Origin: Puia dinghuensis
GTDB lineage: Bacteria > Bacteroidota > Bacteroidia > Chitinophagales > Chitinophagaceae
Reading direction: 5' to 3'
Length of the DNA stretch: 60,337 nucleotides
Assembly: GCA_026225275.1 (NCBI GenBank)
Contig: JAMFSL010000148.1
Coordinates: forward strand, 1-60,337
The position numbers and the translations under genes are program-made. The notes below the pieces were generated by a model. The model was not told the DNA's origin. It saw only the letters and a program-made list of their open reading frames with translations, and made no database searches. Below, in pieces: positions 49,201 through 57,581 of the stretch. Position 1 is the stretch's first letter. Each line of letters starts with the position of its first letter.

Positions 49201-49817
49201 AGGTACATATCGAGGTCCCCGTCGTTATCATAATCGAAGAATGCGGCCTGCACGGAATAGCTGGTATCTGCCAGGCCATATTCCGCCGCCATTTCCTTAA
49301 AGACAGGAATGCCATTTTTATCCAGCCCCTGGTTGACATACAGGAGGTTCGTCCTTTGGACCGGATCTTTTTTGATACTGGCGCAGACATAAATATCCGG
49401 CCAGCCGTCATTGTTGATATCGACAACCGATACGCCGCTACACCATTTCCCCTCACCGGTGACCTTAGCCCGTTCTGTTACATCTTCGAAATGAAGGTTT
49501 CCCCGGTTGAGATATAATTTATTAGACACCATGCTACCTGTAAAATAGAGATCCGGCAGGCCATCCCGGTTGAAATCTCCGACCGCCACCCCGCCGCCAT
49601 TATACAAGAATTCCAGGTCGATGGGATTGATGGAGTCGTTTTCGGTAACCTTGTTATTGAAGTGAATCCCTGTATAGACCGACGGCAGTCTGTGGAACAG
49701 GGTCGGATGCGAGTGGCAGGCGGCCAGGATAACAAGAAGCGGGAGCAATAGATATTGCCCCCGCGTATTGCACAGTATCCATTCAAAAAAATCTTTGAGA
49801 AAAACAAGCCTTCTCAA
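46179..49817 (-). CDS. Giant FG-GAP/VCBS-repeat lipoprotein with ASPIC/UnbV domain
   Basis: A 1212-residue protein starting at TTG 49817, whose last bases lie in the SusD stop (TTGA overlap); no ATG occurs for about 95 codons. The lipobox LAAC gives lipid-modified Cys34. Many calcium-loop repeats of the type 'DxNxDGxxD' (VGDFNRDGLPDLY; VDINNDGWPDIY; ADFDHDGDLDLF) form integrin-like propellers. An ASPIC/UnbV domain lies near the middle (AEIYYGGGQRQVYENSPYRGYLS...VVIKWSNGRRQ). Such CRTAC1-like proteins are frequently encoded after SusC/SusD in Chitinophagaceae and are likely surface glycan- or protein-binding partners. Confidence 0.92.
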   Translation of the reverse strand: MRRLVFLKDFFEWILCNTRGQYLLLPLLVILAACHSHPTLFHRLPSVYTGIHFNNKVTENDSINPIDLEFLYNGGGVAVGDFNRDGLPDLYFTGSMVSNKLYLNRGNLHFEDVTERAKVTGEGKWCSGVSVVDINNDGWPDIYVCASIKKDPVQRTNLLYVNQGLDKNGIPVFKEMAAEYGLADTSYSVQAAFFDYDNDGDLDMYLVTTKLARRTATQFSFSGNGLPHDRTDVDKLYRNDWSDSLHHPVFTDVSQQAGIVDPGYGLGVSIVDINRDGWKDIYVTNDYLSSDLLYINNKDGTFTNKVGRYFKHTSQNAMGNDIADINNDGLADVLTVDMNPADNYRKKKNMGGNNYAVYQNMVNGNYMLQYVRNTLQLNMGPRINASDSIGDPVFGDIGFYTGTAETDWSWNPSIADIDNDGNRDILITNGYPRDVTDHDFVAYKAMAAATVSKKDLIAQIPQIKIPNYAFKNTGNLQFENKTLEWGLGTPSFSNGAVYVDLDNDGDLDYVVNNINDEAFVYENTTISNGHPNPAAGYLNVRFKGSPKNVAGIGAWAEIYYGGGQRQVYENSPYRGYLSTVDAMAHFGLGAVGTVDSVVIKWSNGRRQVLLNVQANQTITADIRNAVLPYSWDTPLVATATLFTDITAAVKVGYQHHERDYIDFNAENLLPHKLSQYGPSLAAGDLDGNGLDDIFIGTSAGTYLQQYLLQQPDGKFVSRELPGLTGRDPGYAENLGTLIFDADGDGHPDLYCAGGSNEFPAGSTNYRDRLWMNDGKGNFTLDTTGAVPVNYTSKSCVKAADFDHDGDLDLFIGGRVLPGSYPLPVSSCIYRNDSRPGHPHFTDVTDSVAPGLRDIGMSCDAIWTDFDNDGWVDLIVVGEWMPLCFFRNDHGKLVNVTAGSGMAGEIGWWNSITAGDFDNDGDIDYVIGNLGQNSFYRASKEHPVGMYAKDYNGDGKLDPILTQFLPDQNGVMKEFPMASRDEMIRQLPFLKKKFPTYKDYAVAEFKDLFSPQELTGAYTRQANNFQSIYLENLGNGRFSMHPLPAEAQLAPVYGMVVDDFDQDGNLDLALTGNDFGNEVTDGRYDAFNGLVLLGDGKGGFRPRTILQSGLYIPGDGKALIRLNGPGSTSMLAASQNGGPLKLFKNNGDRQWIRLKDDDRVALIYLRNGKIRREELSYGTSFLSQSSRIIALDKSIRQITIINGKEQWRTITNH

Positions 49818-51337
49818 TATCCCGGGTTTTGCGTGATCAGCGGATTCTTCGACGTCTCCGTGATAGGGATCGGAAAGTAAAGATAATGCGGATCCCAGCT
49901 CATCCGTGTCGGCTCGTCGGAACTAAAGAAGGCATCACTGAGTGTAATCGTTCCGCCGATGGACCAACGGCGAAGGTCATACCAGCGGCCGCCTTCGCAG
50001 GATAATTCCCGCAAGCGCTCGTCCATGATCCACTGCATCACTGAATCCATATTCGTCTGCGCCAGGCTGAGGTCTGCCGGCGCAGTCCCGCCGGTCACCA
50101 TATTCCTGGCCCGGTCCCTGACCTGGTTGATATACCCGATGGCCGTGGCCGTACTGCCGCCGGACTGGAGGGTCGCTTCCGCTTCCAATAGCAGGACATC
50201 GGCATACCGGAGGATCCGCACGTTATTGTCCGAATTGACGCCGCCGTCCGGCAGATCGTTTAGGATATACTTGGTGATCGTGGAGTCCTTGGTATTATAG
50301 GTCAGCGGTAACCTCGGATCGGCGGGATCGAAGATGCTCACCAATTTGGCGGTGGCATAATAGAGATTGCCGCCCATATAGGAGGCGGCCTGACCCGGTT
50401 CGCCGAAAACCTGCCAATAGGCACTGGCTACGCCGCAGTTACACTGGTCATTGGCCAGCCAGGCATTCGTGGAGGTCGAGGTCGCCACTCCGGCCTGGAA
50501 CTCGAATAAGGACTCCGGATTGTTTTCTGTTTTCGCACTGAAATTGTCCTCGTAATTGGCAGTGAGGCTTACCCCGCTGATTTTCGCAAAGGCAGCCAAT
50601 GCAGCCGTGTAATCTGCAGCGCTTTTGGTCGCCGAGGCCCGGAACACCAGGCATTTACCAAGCAATCCGTAGGCCGAATTAGCCGTTACCCGGCCGAGGT
50701 CCGCCTGGTCCCAGGAAGGTGGCAACAGCGTAGCCGCCAGGGTCAGGTCAGCAATCGCCTGGTCGAGTAATTGGGTGCCCGTTGAGCTGGGCGCATTGAT
50801 CTGCGAGGTGGCAGTGACGACGATGGTATCTAATGGCGCCGTACCGAAGACATTCCACAACTGGTAATGTCCGAAGGCCCGCAGAAACAGCGCCTCCCCT
50901 TCATAATTGTTCTCCAGCGTGGCGTTGGTGAATACGCCGGGCGCTGCCTGTTTGATCGCCTGTAAAACGGTGTTTGCCCTTCCCAGCAGCAAATAACTGC
51001 TATTGAAAAAATCACCCAGGTAGGGTTCCGAAGGATTGATCGCATTGCTGAAATCCTCGTATGGTTGCGCAGTCCCATTGGTCAGGTCGTCCCCCGGGAG
51101 CCAGGTGACCTCACCTTCCCATTGTCCTGACCCCGTTTCATTGGTCGAAGAATAAAAATCCGTTAGTGCGGCATATGCCCCCAGCACCACTGCATTGAAA
51201 GCTGCGGGTGTGGTGAAATAGGTCTGTTCATTCGCGGTGGGAGAAGGAACGTCCAGGGGATTTTTTTTGCAGGTGATCGTCATTAAGAGAATCACCCCCA
51301 ACACCATCCCTGCTTTTATTATTGTTATCCTTTTCAT
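49814..51337 (-). CDS. SusD/RagB-family nutrient-binding lipoprotein
   Basis: A 507-residue protein from the ATG at 51337 (MKRITIIKAGMVLGVILLMTITCKKNPLDV); Cys23 is the probable lipidation site, although TITC is a poor lipobox. SusD features are YFTTPAAFNAVVLGAYAAL, EGEALFLRAFGHYQLWNVFG (the TPR-like helices), LRYADVLLLEAEAT, IDQVRDRA-like INQVRDRA and ELSCEGGRWYDLRRW. The end YLYFPIPITETSKNPLITQNPGY is standard. It caps the SusC transporter encoded 25 bp upstream. The ligand is unknown. Confidence 0.95.
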   Translation of the reverse strand: MKRITIIKAGMVLGVILLMTITCKKNPLDVPSPTANEQTYFTTPAAFNAVVLGAYAALTDFYSSTNETGSGQWEGEVTWLPGDDLTNGTAQPYEDFSNAINPSEPYLGDFFNSSYLLLGRANTVLQAIKQAAPGVFTNATLENNYEGEALFLRAFGHYQLWNVFGTAPLDTIVVTATSQINAPSSTGTQLLDQAIADLTLAATLLPPSWDQADLGRVTANSAYGLLGKCLVFRASATKSAADYTAALAAFAKISGVSLTANYEDNFSAKTENNPESLFEFQAGVATSTSTNAWLANDQCNCGVASAYWQVFGEPGQAASYMGGNLYYATAKLVSIFDPADPRLPLTYNTKDSTITKYILNDLPDGGVNSDNNVRILRYADVLLLEAEATLQSGGSTATAIGYINQVRDRARNMVTGGTAPADLSLAQTNMDSVMQWIMDERLRELSCEGGRWYDLRRWSIGGTITLSDAFFSSDEPTRMSWDPHYLYFPIPITETSKNPLITQNPGY

Positions 51338-51362
51338 CGGAATAATTTGTAGTTTTTTCGAA

Positions 51363-54300
51363 TTAAAAAGATGCCCTGACACCGGCCAGAAACTGCCTGG
51401 TCGAAGGATTGGTATCGTTTTCAGGATCGAGCCCCGTATACTTGGTGATGGTAAACAGGTTGATCCCTTCCACGAACAACCGAAGACCCTGGAAAGCCCG
51501 GGTTGAATTCAACCAGCTTTTCGGCAGGTTATATCCCACCTGCAAGGTGCCCAGCCGGAAAAAAGCAGCGCTTTCCACGAACCGGTCTGAAGCACGGTTA
51601 TTTATATTCCCATTGGGATCCTGGTATACCGCCCTGGGCATATTGGTGTTCGTATGGGTCGGGGTCCAGGCATCCAATACCGTGGTCCATTGATTCCGGC
51701 CATTGCTGTTCATCGCTTCCCCTGCCACACGGGCGTTGTTGTATTTCTTCACATCGCCCACGCCCAGGAAGAATACAGAGGCGTCAAAACCTTTATAATT
51801 GGCGCTGAGCGAGAACCCATAGGTATACTTAGGAATAGTCGACCCGATATTCGTCTGATCATTGGCATCCACGACGCTGTCCTTTTTCGGGTTCTGGGCC
51901 GTGGAACCAGCCGTCGGCTGCCCGTATAAATTCTGGAACCACAGATCCCCCGGCGCCTGCTGAGTGGAGATCTTGTCCGTTACGGAGGCGTCGTACTTGG
52001 CAATCTGCGCCTGGTTCTGGAATATACCCCCTACCTTATAACCGTAAATGAAACCGATCGGCTGACCTACCTGCAGGTTCTGACCGTTATTATAACCCGA
52101 TACTCTTGCGGCGGCGCCGTCATTCAGGGCCAGGACGTCATTATGGACTGTTGAAAAGTTGGCGGTAACGGAGATCCCTACCTGCCCGATATTCTGGTTG
52201 TACCCCGCCTGGAATTCAAAACCCCTGTTCAGCACTTTGGCCACATTGATGTTGGCCGGTTCCTGGATGCCTGAGCTGGGTGTCAGGCTGGTGTTTTGGA
52301 TGATTCCGTTGGTGATCTTGTGATACCAATCCATGCTGAGAGAGAACCCGTTGAGGAAAGAAGCGTCAAAACCGATATTCCCGGATTGTACTTTTTCCCA
52401 GGTCAGCGACGTATTGGCGAAATTTCCAAAGGCCGTGCCCACATTGTTCGTCTGGGTGCCGGGCCCGAGCGTATAAGAAGGGGGATTGACGTTAGCCACC
52501 GACAGATATTGCCAGCCGCCCGTCGTCTGGTCATTACCCAGCGATCCATAGCTGCCCCGGATCTTCAGGTCATTGAGCCAGGTGACATTTTTCATGAATG
52601 ACTCCTTCGATATCCGCCATCCTGCAGACCCGGAAGGGAACGTACCATATTGATGGCCGGGGGCAAAGGCGGAAGATCCATCCCGGCGGACCACTCCCTC
52701 TATATAGTATTTGCCATCGTAGTTATAGCTGAACCGTCCCAGGTAGCCCACATATACCCGGTGCTGATTTTCCAGGTAGGCCCCCTGTTCGGTACCCTGC
52801 GCATTGAAATAGCGAAGGCTGGGATCGCTGGAATAGACAAAGGAATGGATCAGGGTTGTGTACCAGGTCCATTCCTGGTGGGAGGCATCGGCGGTGAAAT
52901 CGATATGATGTTTCCCGAAGTCGTGCTGGTAATCCACGTTTCCAGCCCCGATAATGTTGGTGGTCGTAGCCGTCGACAGTTCCAATCCGTCCGGGGTGGT
53001 AGCAGCATTCGGGTTAGGAACACCGGTATAGGGATTAGAGGGGGTTTGCCCGAATTCCCAGTTGTTAAAATCGACGTAGTTATTGCCGTCGATCGCATAT
53101 TGCTGACCGCTGAAGGTCCCCTTGATCTTCAATCCGGGAATAGGCTGCAGCTGCAGGTAGGCACTCCCTATAGCCGATTGATTCCTGTACTTCTGGATAT
53201 TGGTCGCCAGTTCCCCGCCGACATTCTGATACATGGTATAGGTTTCGCCGTAGAGATTATTGTAGGTAAATGTCGTAGGAGTGATAGGCGCCGTCAGAGC
53301 GTATAGCGGAGCATATCCATAGGGATTTGATTTGTCATAGATAGGCTGCCATGGTGGCGCCTCGAAGGAGGTCAGGTCATTACCGCCGGACCCCTGGTTG
53401 CCGAGAATGTATTCCTGGATCAACCGGAGATTGATGCCCGTCTCGATATATTTTCCCACCCGGGAACTAATGTTGGTCGATACACTATACCGTTGGACAT
53501 TGGACCCGATGATCGGACCGTCGTTATTGGAATATCCGAAGGAGAAATTATAGGTCGTATTGTCCGTAGCGCCGCTGACCCTGATATCGTAGTTTTGCAA
53601 TTGCGCATGCTGGTTGATAACGGCCTTCTGCCAGTTATAGGTCGGACTATTTCCCAGATATTGCGGGCTCGTCGGATCGAAAAACGGACCGAAAGTGGAT
53701 GCCTGGCCGATCGGCAGGGGAGTTCCCCCGGTGCTCAGCAGCGGATAAGCGGCATAGGAGTTTTGATAGAAAGTCGCATATTGCTGGGTATTCAGCACTT
53801 TGAATGTTTTGGGAACTTTTTGTTCGCCGTCCAGCGTATTGACGTCGACATGCACCGGGCCTTTTTTTCCCGACTTCGTCGTGATCAGAATGACTCCATT
53901 GCCGGCCCTTACCCCATAGATGGCTGCCGCGGCAGCATCTTTCAACACTGTGATAGAGGCGATATCGTCGGGATTGACGATCGTATAAATATTGACGGGA
54001 GTCCGCCGGGTAGGGTCATTCACCGCGTCGACGGTGGCTCCTGCCCCGCCTTCCGCAATGGGCACACCGTCGACTACATAGAGGGGATCGGCAAAGTTAA
54101 AGGTGCTTACCCCTCTGATGCGGACGGTAGGCCTGGCGCTGGGATCGCCGCCGCCGGAAACGACGTTGACGCCTGCCATCTGGCCCTTCATCGCCAGCTC
54201 AGGAGAGATCGCCGTGCTCTTTTCAATGTCTGCGGGACCGATCTCCGAGACAGCACTGATGATATCCCGCTTCTTACGGGTGCCATAGCCCACCACGATC

Positions 54301-54929
54301 ACCTGGTTGAGGTCTTTGGAAGTTTCAATCAACCCGATGTCCAGCGTGGTACGGCTGCCTACCTCGATCCGCTGGGTAATGTATCCGACCGAAGAGACAA
54401 CCAACACCCCTTTGTCAGGTACTTTGATCGTGAACTCGCCTTTTCCGTCCGTTACCGTGGCGACGGCGGTACCTTCCACTGTTATCGTCACTCCGCCCAT
54501 TGGCTCGCTCGTGGAAGAAACAAAGACCCTCCCTTTGACTTCGTGATCGACGGCATCTGACAATCCCCGACTGGTCAGGACGATCAGGTCGTCAATTTTT
54601 TTAAAGGTAAATCCCGTCCCCGCCAGCAGCTGCGCGAGAATGTCCGACACCAGCTTTTCTTTAACGCTTACATTGACCACCTGTTCCGTCGGGAAGATAT
54701 TACTGGAATAGACAAAATGGTAGTCAGTACGCATTTCGATGACTTTCAATACCTTGCCAATTGTCACCTGTTTCATGTCCAGTGTCAGTCTGGCTTCCTG
54801 AGAATAGCCCGTAGCCGAAACATGCATACAGGTAAGGAGAATAATGACAAAAGCCAGCTTCATAAGCAATGCAATTTTGGTTAGCGCCCAGACACAAGGA
54901 TGCATCCGGCCCCGCAGCCTTTTTTTCAT
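51363..54929 (-). CDS. SusC/RagA-family TonB-dependent transporter with STN domain
   Basis: A 1188-residue protein. Signal segment about 20-43. The STN domain (about 45-115, LTLDMKQVTIGKVLKVIEMRTDYHFVYSSN) is the module that contacts FecR anti-sigma factors. The carboxypeptidase-like domain lies at about 130-210. The SusC TonB-side motif follows (DLNQVIVVGYGTRKKRDIISAVSEI), then a plug (VRIRGVSTFNFADPLYVVDGVPI; ITVLKDAAAAAIYGVRAGNGVILITTKSG) and a long barrel ending in RQFLAGVRASF with terminal Phe. It lies downstream of fecR and the ECF sigma gene, so substrate arrival is expected to induce the locus through STN-FecR-sigma signalling. Confidence 0.96.
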   Translation of the reverse strand: MKKRLRGRMHPCVWALTKIALLMKLAFVIILLTCMHVSATGYSQEARLTLDMKQVTIGKVLKVIEMRTDYHFVYSSNIFPTEQVVNVSVKEKLVSDILAQLLAGTGFTFKKIDDLIVLTSRGLSDAVDHEVKGRVFVSSTSEPMGGVTITVEGTAVATVTDGKGEFTIKVPDKGVLVVSSVGYITQRIEVGSRTTLDIGLIETSKDLNQVIVVGYGTRKKRDIISAVSEIGPADIEKSTAISPELAMKGQMAGVNVVSGGGDPSARPTVRIRGVSTFNFADPLYVVDGVPIAEGGAGATVDAVNDPTRRTPVNIYTIVNPDDIASITVLKDAAAAAIYGVRAGNGVILITTKSGKKGPVHVDVNTLDGEQKVPKTFKVLNTQQYATFYQNSYAAYPLLSTGGTPLPIGQASTFGPFFDPTSPQYLGNSPTYNWQKAVINQHAQLQNYDIRVSGATDNTTYNFSFGYSNNDGPIIGSNVQRYSVSTNISSRVGKYIETGINLRLIQEYILGNQGSGGNDLTSFEAPPWQPIYDKSNPYGYAPLYALTAPITPTTFTYNNLYGETYTMYQNVGGELATNIQKYRNQSAIGSAYLQLQPIPGLKIKGTFSGQQYAIDGNNYVDFNNWEFGQTPSNPYTGVPNPNAATTPDGLELSTATTTNIIGAGNVDYQHDFGKHHIDFTADASHQEWTWYTTLIHSFVYSSDPSLRYFNAQGTEQGAYLENQHRVYVGYLGRFSYNYDGKYYIEGVVRRDGSSAFAPGHQYGTFPSGSAGWRISKESFMKNVTWLNDLKIRGSYGSLGNDQTTGGWQYLSVANVNPPSYTLGPGTQTNNVGTAFGNFANTSLTWEKVQSGNIGFDASFLNGFSLSMDWYHKITNGIIQNTSLTPSSGIQEPANINVAKVLNRGFEFQAGYNQNIGQVGISVTANFSTVHNDVLALNDGAAARVSGYNNGQNLQVGQPIGFIYGYKVGGIFQNQAQIAKYDASVTDKISTQQAPGDLWFQNLYGQPTAGSTAQNPKKDSVVDANDQTNIGSTIPKYTYGFSLSANYKGFDASVFFLGVGDVKKYNNARVAGEAMNSNGRNQWTTVLDAWTPTHTNTNMPRAVYQDPNGNINNRASDRFVESAAFFRLGTLQVGYNLPKSWLNSTRAFQGLRLFVEGINLFTITKYTGLDPENDTNPSTRQFLAGVRASF

Positions 54930-55002
54930 ACCTTTAATATGGTTTTTAAAGTTTTAATAAAGGGGACAGTGACCTTTCCGCGGACCTGTCCCTGAAAACT
55001 TA

Positions 55003-55033
55003 GAAAGGGGGGATGTGCCAACATTCCCCTTTC
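55003..55033 (-). terminator. Hairpin between fecR and susC
   Basis: Stem GAAAGGGG/CCCCTTTC extended by ATGT/ACAT, loop GCCA, followed on the minus strand by TAAGTTTTC. It stands 16 bp after the fecR stop and would separate or attenuate sigma/anti-sigma transcripts from susC. Confidence 0.65.
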
Positions 55034-55048
55034 TCGTATGTAGAGTTG

Positions 55049-56170
55049 TTAGTGACCCTGACCCGAACCACCGATGACGATCTGATTTCCCTCTTCCTGC
55101 CGGTACGTAAAGGACCTGGATAGCTGCAAAGCATTCAGCACCTGTTCGATCGTCTTTTTGTCAAAAGTGGCAGTGAACCGGAACTTACTGACCGATTCAT
55201 CTTCAAAGCGGATGGACACATCATACCATCTTTCCAGCTGGCGGGCGATCTCTTCAAAACTATCGTCATTGAATGCCAGCCGGCTTTCCGTCCAACTGAT
55301 CTCCACCAGCGAGCTGTCCGCCTTATTGAAACTTAATCGTCTGATCTTGTAACGCCCCGATCCCCGCCGGGATATTCCTGCCCGGGAGGAATCATTTGAT
55401 GGCATGGTCTTGAGCCTGTTCGGTACGATGATCTTCTCGCTCGGCCGAAGGATGAATTTTTTATCCTGGCCATCTTTCACCAGCACTTCCACGGAGCCGG
55501 CCAGCAGGGAGGCTTCTGTCTGTGCGTCGCCGGAATACGCTTTGATATTAAATGTGGTGCCCAGCACCTTGATGTCCATTGCGCTGGTATGGATCACAAA
55601 TGGTTTCCGGACATCCCGTGCTACATCGAAAAAGGCCTCTCCTTCCAGGGTGACCTCACGCCCGGAACGATTGAAACCGGCGGGGATGTGCAGTGTGCTG
55701 CCGGCATTCAGCATGACCTTGCTGCCATCGGGTAATTGGAAAGACTTCCTTTCCCCCGCCTTACTCGTCTTGACATATTCAGTGGGAGCGTTCCGGCTGA
55801 TGGGAGAAGGCGGCGTATGTATCTGGCGGGGCAAAAGGATAAATAACAGAACAGCGGCCAGTGATACGGCAATGGCGCCTGCATAGTACCACTTTCTTTT
55901 GGGCGCGGATTCCGGGCGTAGCTCTTCCCCCAGGTGCCCGGCAAACCGCAAACGAAAAGCTTTTTCATCTGGCAAAAACGTTATAGCAGAATGTTGCCCG
56001 TTCAACAGGCTGTAGAGTTGCTTCGCCTCCCGGACTGCATGGAGTCTATCCGGGTTTGCTGCCAGCCAGTCTTCCCACAAGCTGACTGCCTTTTCATCTT
56101 TACCCAGGCAATAATCCCGGAAGGATGCATCGAGTAATAAATCTTCCGCTTGATATTCCCTGTAATCCAT
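55049..56170 (-). CDS. FecR-family anti-sigma factor
   Basis: A 373-residue protein. The cytosolic N-terminal part (1-90) ends in a basic stretch before a TM helix at about 95-114. The periplasmic FecR domain follows (KSFQLPDGSKVMLNAGSTLHIPAGF, VTLEGEAFFDVARDVRKPFVIHTSAMDIKVLGTTFNIKAYSGD), and then the C-terminal DUF4974/STN-like part (LAFNDDSFEEIARQLERWYDVSIRFED; FTATFDKKTIEQVLNALQLS). It holds the ECF sigma factor encoded 53 bp upstream and senses the STN domain of SusC encoded downstream. Confidence 0.95.
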   Translation of the reverse strand: MDYREYQAEDLLLDASFRDYCLGKDEKAVSLWEDWLAANPDRLHAVREAKQLYSLLNGQHSAITFLPDEKAFRLRFAGHLGEELRPESAPKRKWYYAGAIAVSLAAVLLFILLPRQIHTPPSPISRNAPTEYVKTSKAGERKSFQLPDGSKVMLNAGSTLHIPAGFNRSGREVTLEGEAFFDVARDVRKPFVIHTSAMDIKVLGTTFNIKAYSGDAQTEASLLAGSVEVLVKDGQDKKFILRPSEKIIVPNRLKTMPSNDSSRAGISRRGSGRYKIRRLSFNKADSSLVEISWTESRLAFNDDSFEEIARQLERWYDVSIRFEDESVSKFRFTATFDKKTIEQVLNALQLSRSFTYRQEEGNQIVIGGSGQGH

Positions 56171-56223
56171 ACAAAGGCCCGTTTTTCTTATAGAGGAACG
56201 GAATACGATTTTTTACTATAGAT

Positions 56224-56844
56224 CTACTGAAAAAAAAGCAGGCAAGCGAATACCAGCAATGCAGGGTCGGCGACCAGGCCATTATTGGAGCTGGCCGCGA
56301 ACAGCGACTTCAGTATTTTCAGGGCGGAATGGATGATATTGTAAGCGGTACGTTTGGTAATATTGCATCGGACTGCGATCTCATCGTAATCCAGGTCCTC
56401 GAAGAATTTCAGCCGCAGCAATTCCTTTTCCCTGCTCGTCAGCCGATTCAGGGCTTTCATCAGCTGTTCGGCCAGGGCCTTGTTCGTTTGCAATTGAATA
56501 ATATATTCTTCGTAAGAGGGTTCGGATGCATCGGATATCCGCAGCAGACCTCTGCTGCCGGTGGTCCTTGCCGTTTCGGCCCGGATCTCTGAAAAAAGTT
56601 CCCGTCTGAGGCAGGTGAGTAGATAAGATCGGGGATTTTCTACGGCCGGCAACCGGTGCCGAATATCCCATAAGCGGAGGAGGATCTGGGTGATGCAGTC
56701 GTTGGTCAGTTCTTTGTTGCCAGTGAGTTTGAGCCCATAGTTCATGAGGCCTAAGTAATGATCTTTGTATAAGCTCAGCAGGGCTTCCCGGTCACCGTCG
56801 CGCAACCTGGCCCAGATTTCATTATGGCAAGACTCGATAAGCAT
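56224..56844 (-). CDS. ECF RNA polymerase sigma factor
   Basis: A 206-residue protein. Sigma region 2 is at about 20-90 (LYKDHYLGLMNYGLKLTGNKELTNDCITQILLRLWDIRHRL). Region 4 is at about 130-185 (ALNRLTSREKELLRLKFFEDLDYDEIAVRCNITKRTAYNIIHSALKILK). After region 4 comes an unusual hydrophobic tail (GLVADPALLVFACLLFFQ) that could touch the membrane or the anti-sigma TM region. It is the first gene of the uptake locus and is expected to direct its transcription. Confidence 0.95.
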   Translation of the reverse strand: MLIESCHNEIWARLRDGDREALLSLYKDHYLGLMNYGLKLTGNKELTNDCITQILLRLWDIRHRLPAVENPRSYLLTCLRRELFSEIRAETARTTGSRGLLRISDASEPSYEEYIIQLQTNKALAEQLMKALNRLTSREKELLRLKFFEDLDYDEIAVRCNITKRTAYNIIHSALKILKSLFAASSNNGLVADPALLVFACLLFFQ

Positions 56845-57005
56845 TCGTTGGTTAAATCTACAATAATTTCTATATAGATCGGTCTTACCAATATAGGAAG
56901 AAAAAAAGATCTGCTCATCCTGTACTGTGCTGGTCCGTCAAAAGATCAAACAGTGACCGATCGGACGCCGCGGTAAGTTTTTGGATGGAATGGTCGGAAA
57001 TAGGC

Positions 57006-57013
57006 TATTTTTG
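57006..57013 (+). promoter_or_regulatory. -7 box TATTTTTG before the first RRM gene
   Basis: Exact TAnnTTTG with TTTTTG 22 bases upstream (56978-56983) and a start codon 16 bases downstream. Confidence 0.6.
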
Positions 57014-57029
57014 GCCTCAATACGCCACC

Positions 57030-57278
57030 ATGAATATCAAAATAGCCAACATCAGTCTCAATACTACAGATTCCGAAATAAGAAAGCTGTTCTCTCCCTA
57101 TGGAAATGTCGATTCAGCCATGGTCAACAGAAATGCGTTGAACGGACGGTCGTTGAAGAGCGGACAGGTCAATATGCCTGTAGCGGCACAGGCCAAGCAG
57201 GCCATTGCCTCTCTCGACAAAACGACATTCGATGGAAAAATCATTTCAGTGAGTGAACAGCCTTCAGAGTTCTATTAA
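57030..57278 (+). CDS. Single-RRM RNA-binding protein, divergent
   Basis: An 82-residue protein from the ATG at 57030, directly at the RNP2 strand (MNIKIANISLNTT). The RRM fold is complete in length: SEIRKLFSPYGNVDSAMVNRNAL, then the RNP1 position, then AKQAIASLDKTTFDGKIISVSEQ. RNP1 is degenerate: SGQVNMPV replaces the aromatic RGFGFVxM, so two aromatic RNA-stacking residues are missing. It is one of three RRM genes within 1.8 kb. Confidence 0.85.
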   Translation: MNIKIANISLNTTDSEIRKLFSPYGNVDSAMVNRNALNGRSLKSGQVNMPVAAQAKQAIASLDKTTFDGKIISVSEQPSEFY

Positions 57279-57292
57279 GCAGAGGGATATTA

Positions 57293-57550
57293 TCACTTCT
57301 GCTGCGACAGCCGCGTGAATTCGGCGCCATTAAAGATCCTGGACAGGTTGACATCTTTGGATGTCCTGTAATCGTCTAAATTCTTCACCGAGACGATACG
57401 CCAGAAGTTCTTTCTTTTCAACTCCATATAATCGGGCGTTTTTATAAAAACCCCTTCTACTGTACTTCTTGTCTTGAAGAAAATTTTCGCCGGCTCATGA
57501 TGTTCATCTTTGGCGGCTCCGAGAAATTTTTCGATCTGTTCACTTGTCAT
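57293..57550 (-). CDS. Small conserved-looking protein, function unknown
   Basis: An 85-residue protein: MTSEQIEKFLGAAKDEHHEP, then basic and aromatic beta-like segments (KIFFKTRSTVEGVFIKTPDYMELKRKNFWRIVSVKNLDDY). The last part can be read as a small SH3- or Sm-like barrel, but this is speculation. It is convergent with the first RRM gene (14 bp gap) and divergent from 57582. Confidence 0.65.
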   Translation of the reverse strand: MTSEQIEKFLGAAKDEHHEPAKIFFKTRSTVEGVFIKTPDYMELKRKNFWRIVSVKNLDDYRTSKDVNLSRIFNGAEFTRLSQQK

Positions 57551-57581
57551 ATTATGCTTACCTTTAACTATAATAATTTAC

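Noticed and set aside
47970-49517. Plus-strand open frame of 515 codons opposite the FG-GAP lipoprotein gene
   Set aside because: It is the mirror of repeated Asp/Gly/Asn calcium-loop codons; the minus-strand gene has a signal, lipobox and clear domains.
53493-54560. Plus-strand open frame of 355 codons opposite susC
   Set aside because: Lies over the SusC plug and STN region, whose family motifs are unmistakable; the antisense product has no recognisable domain.
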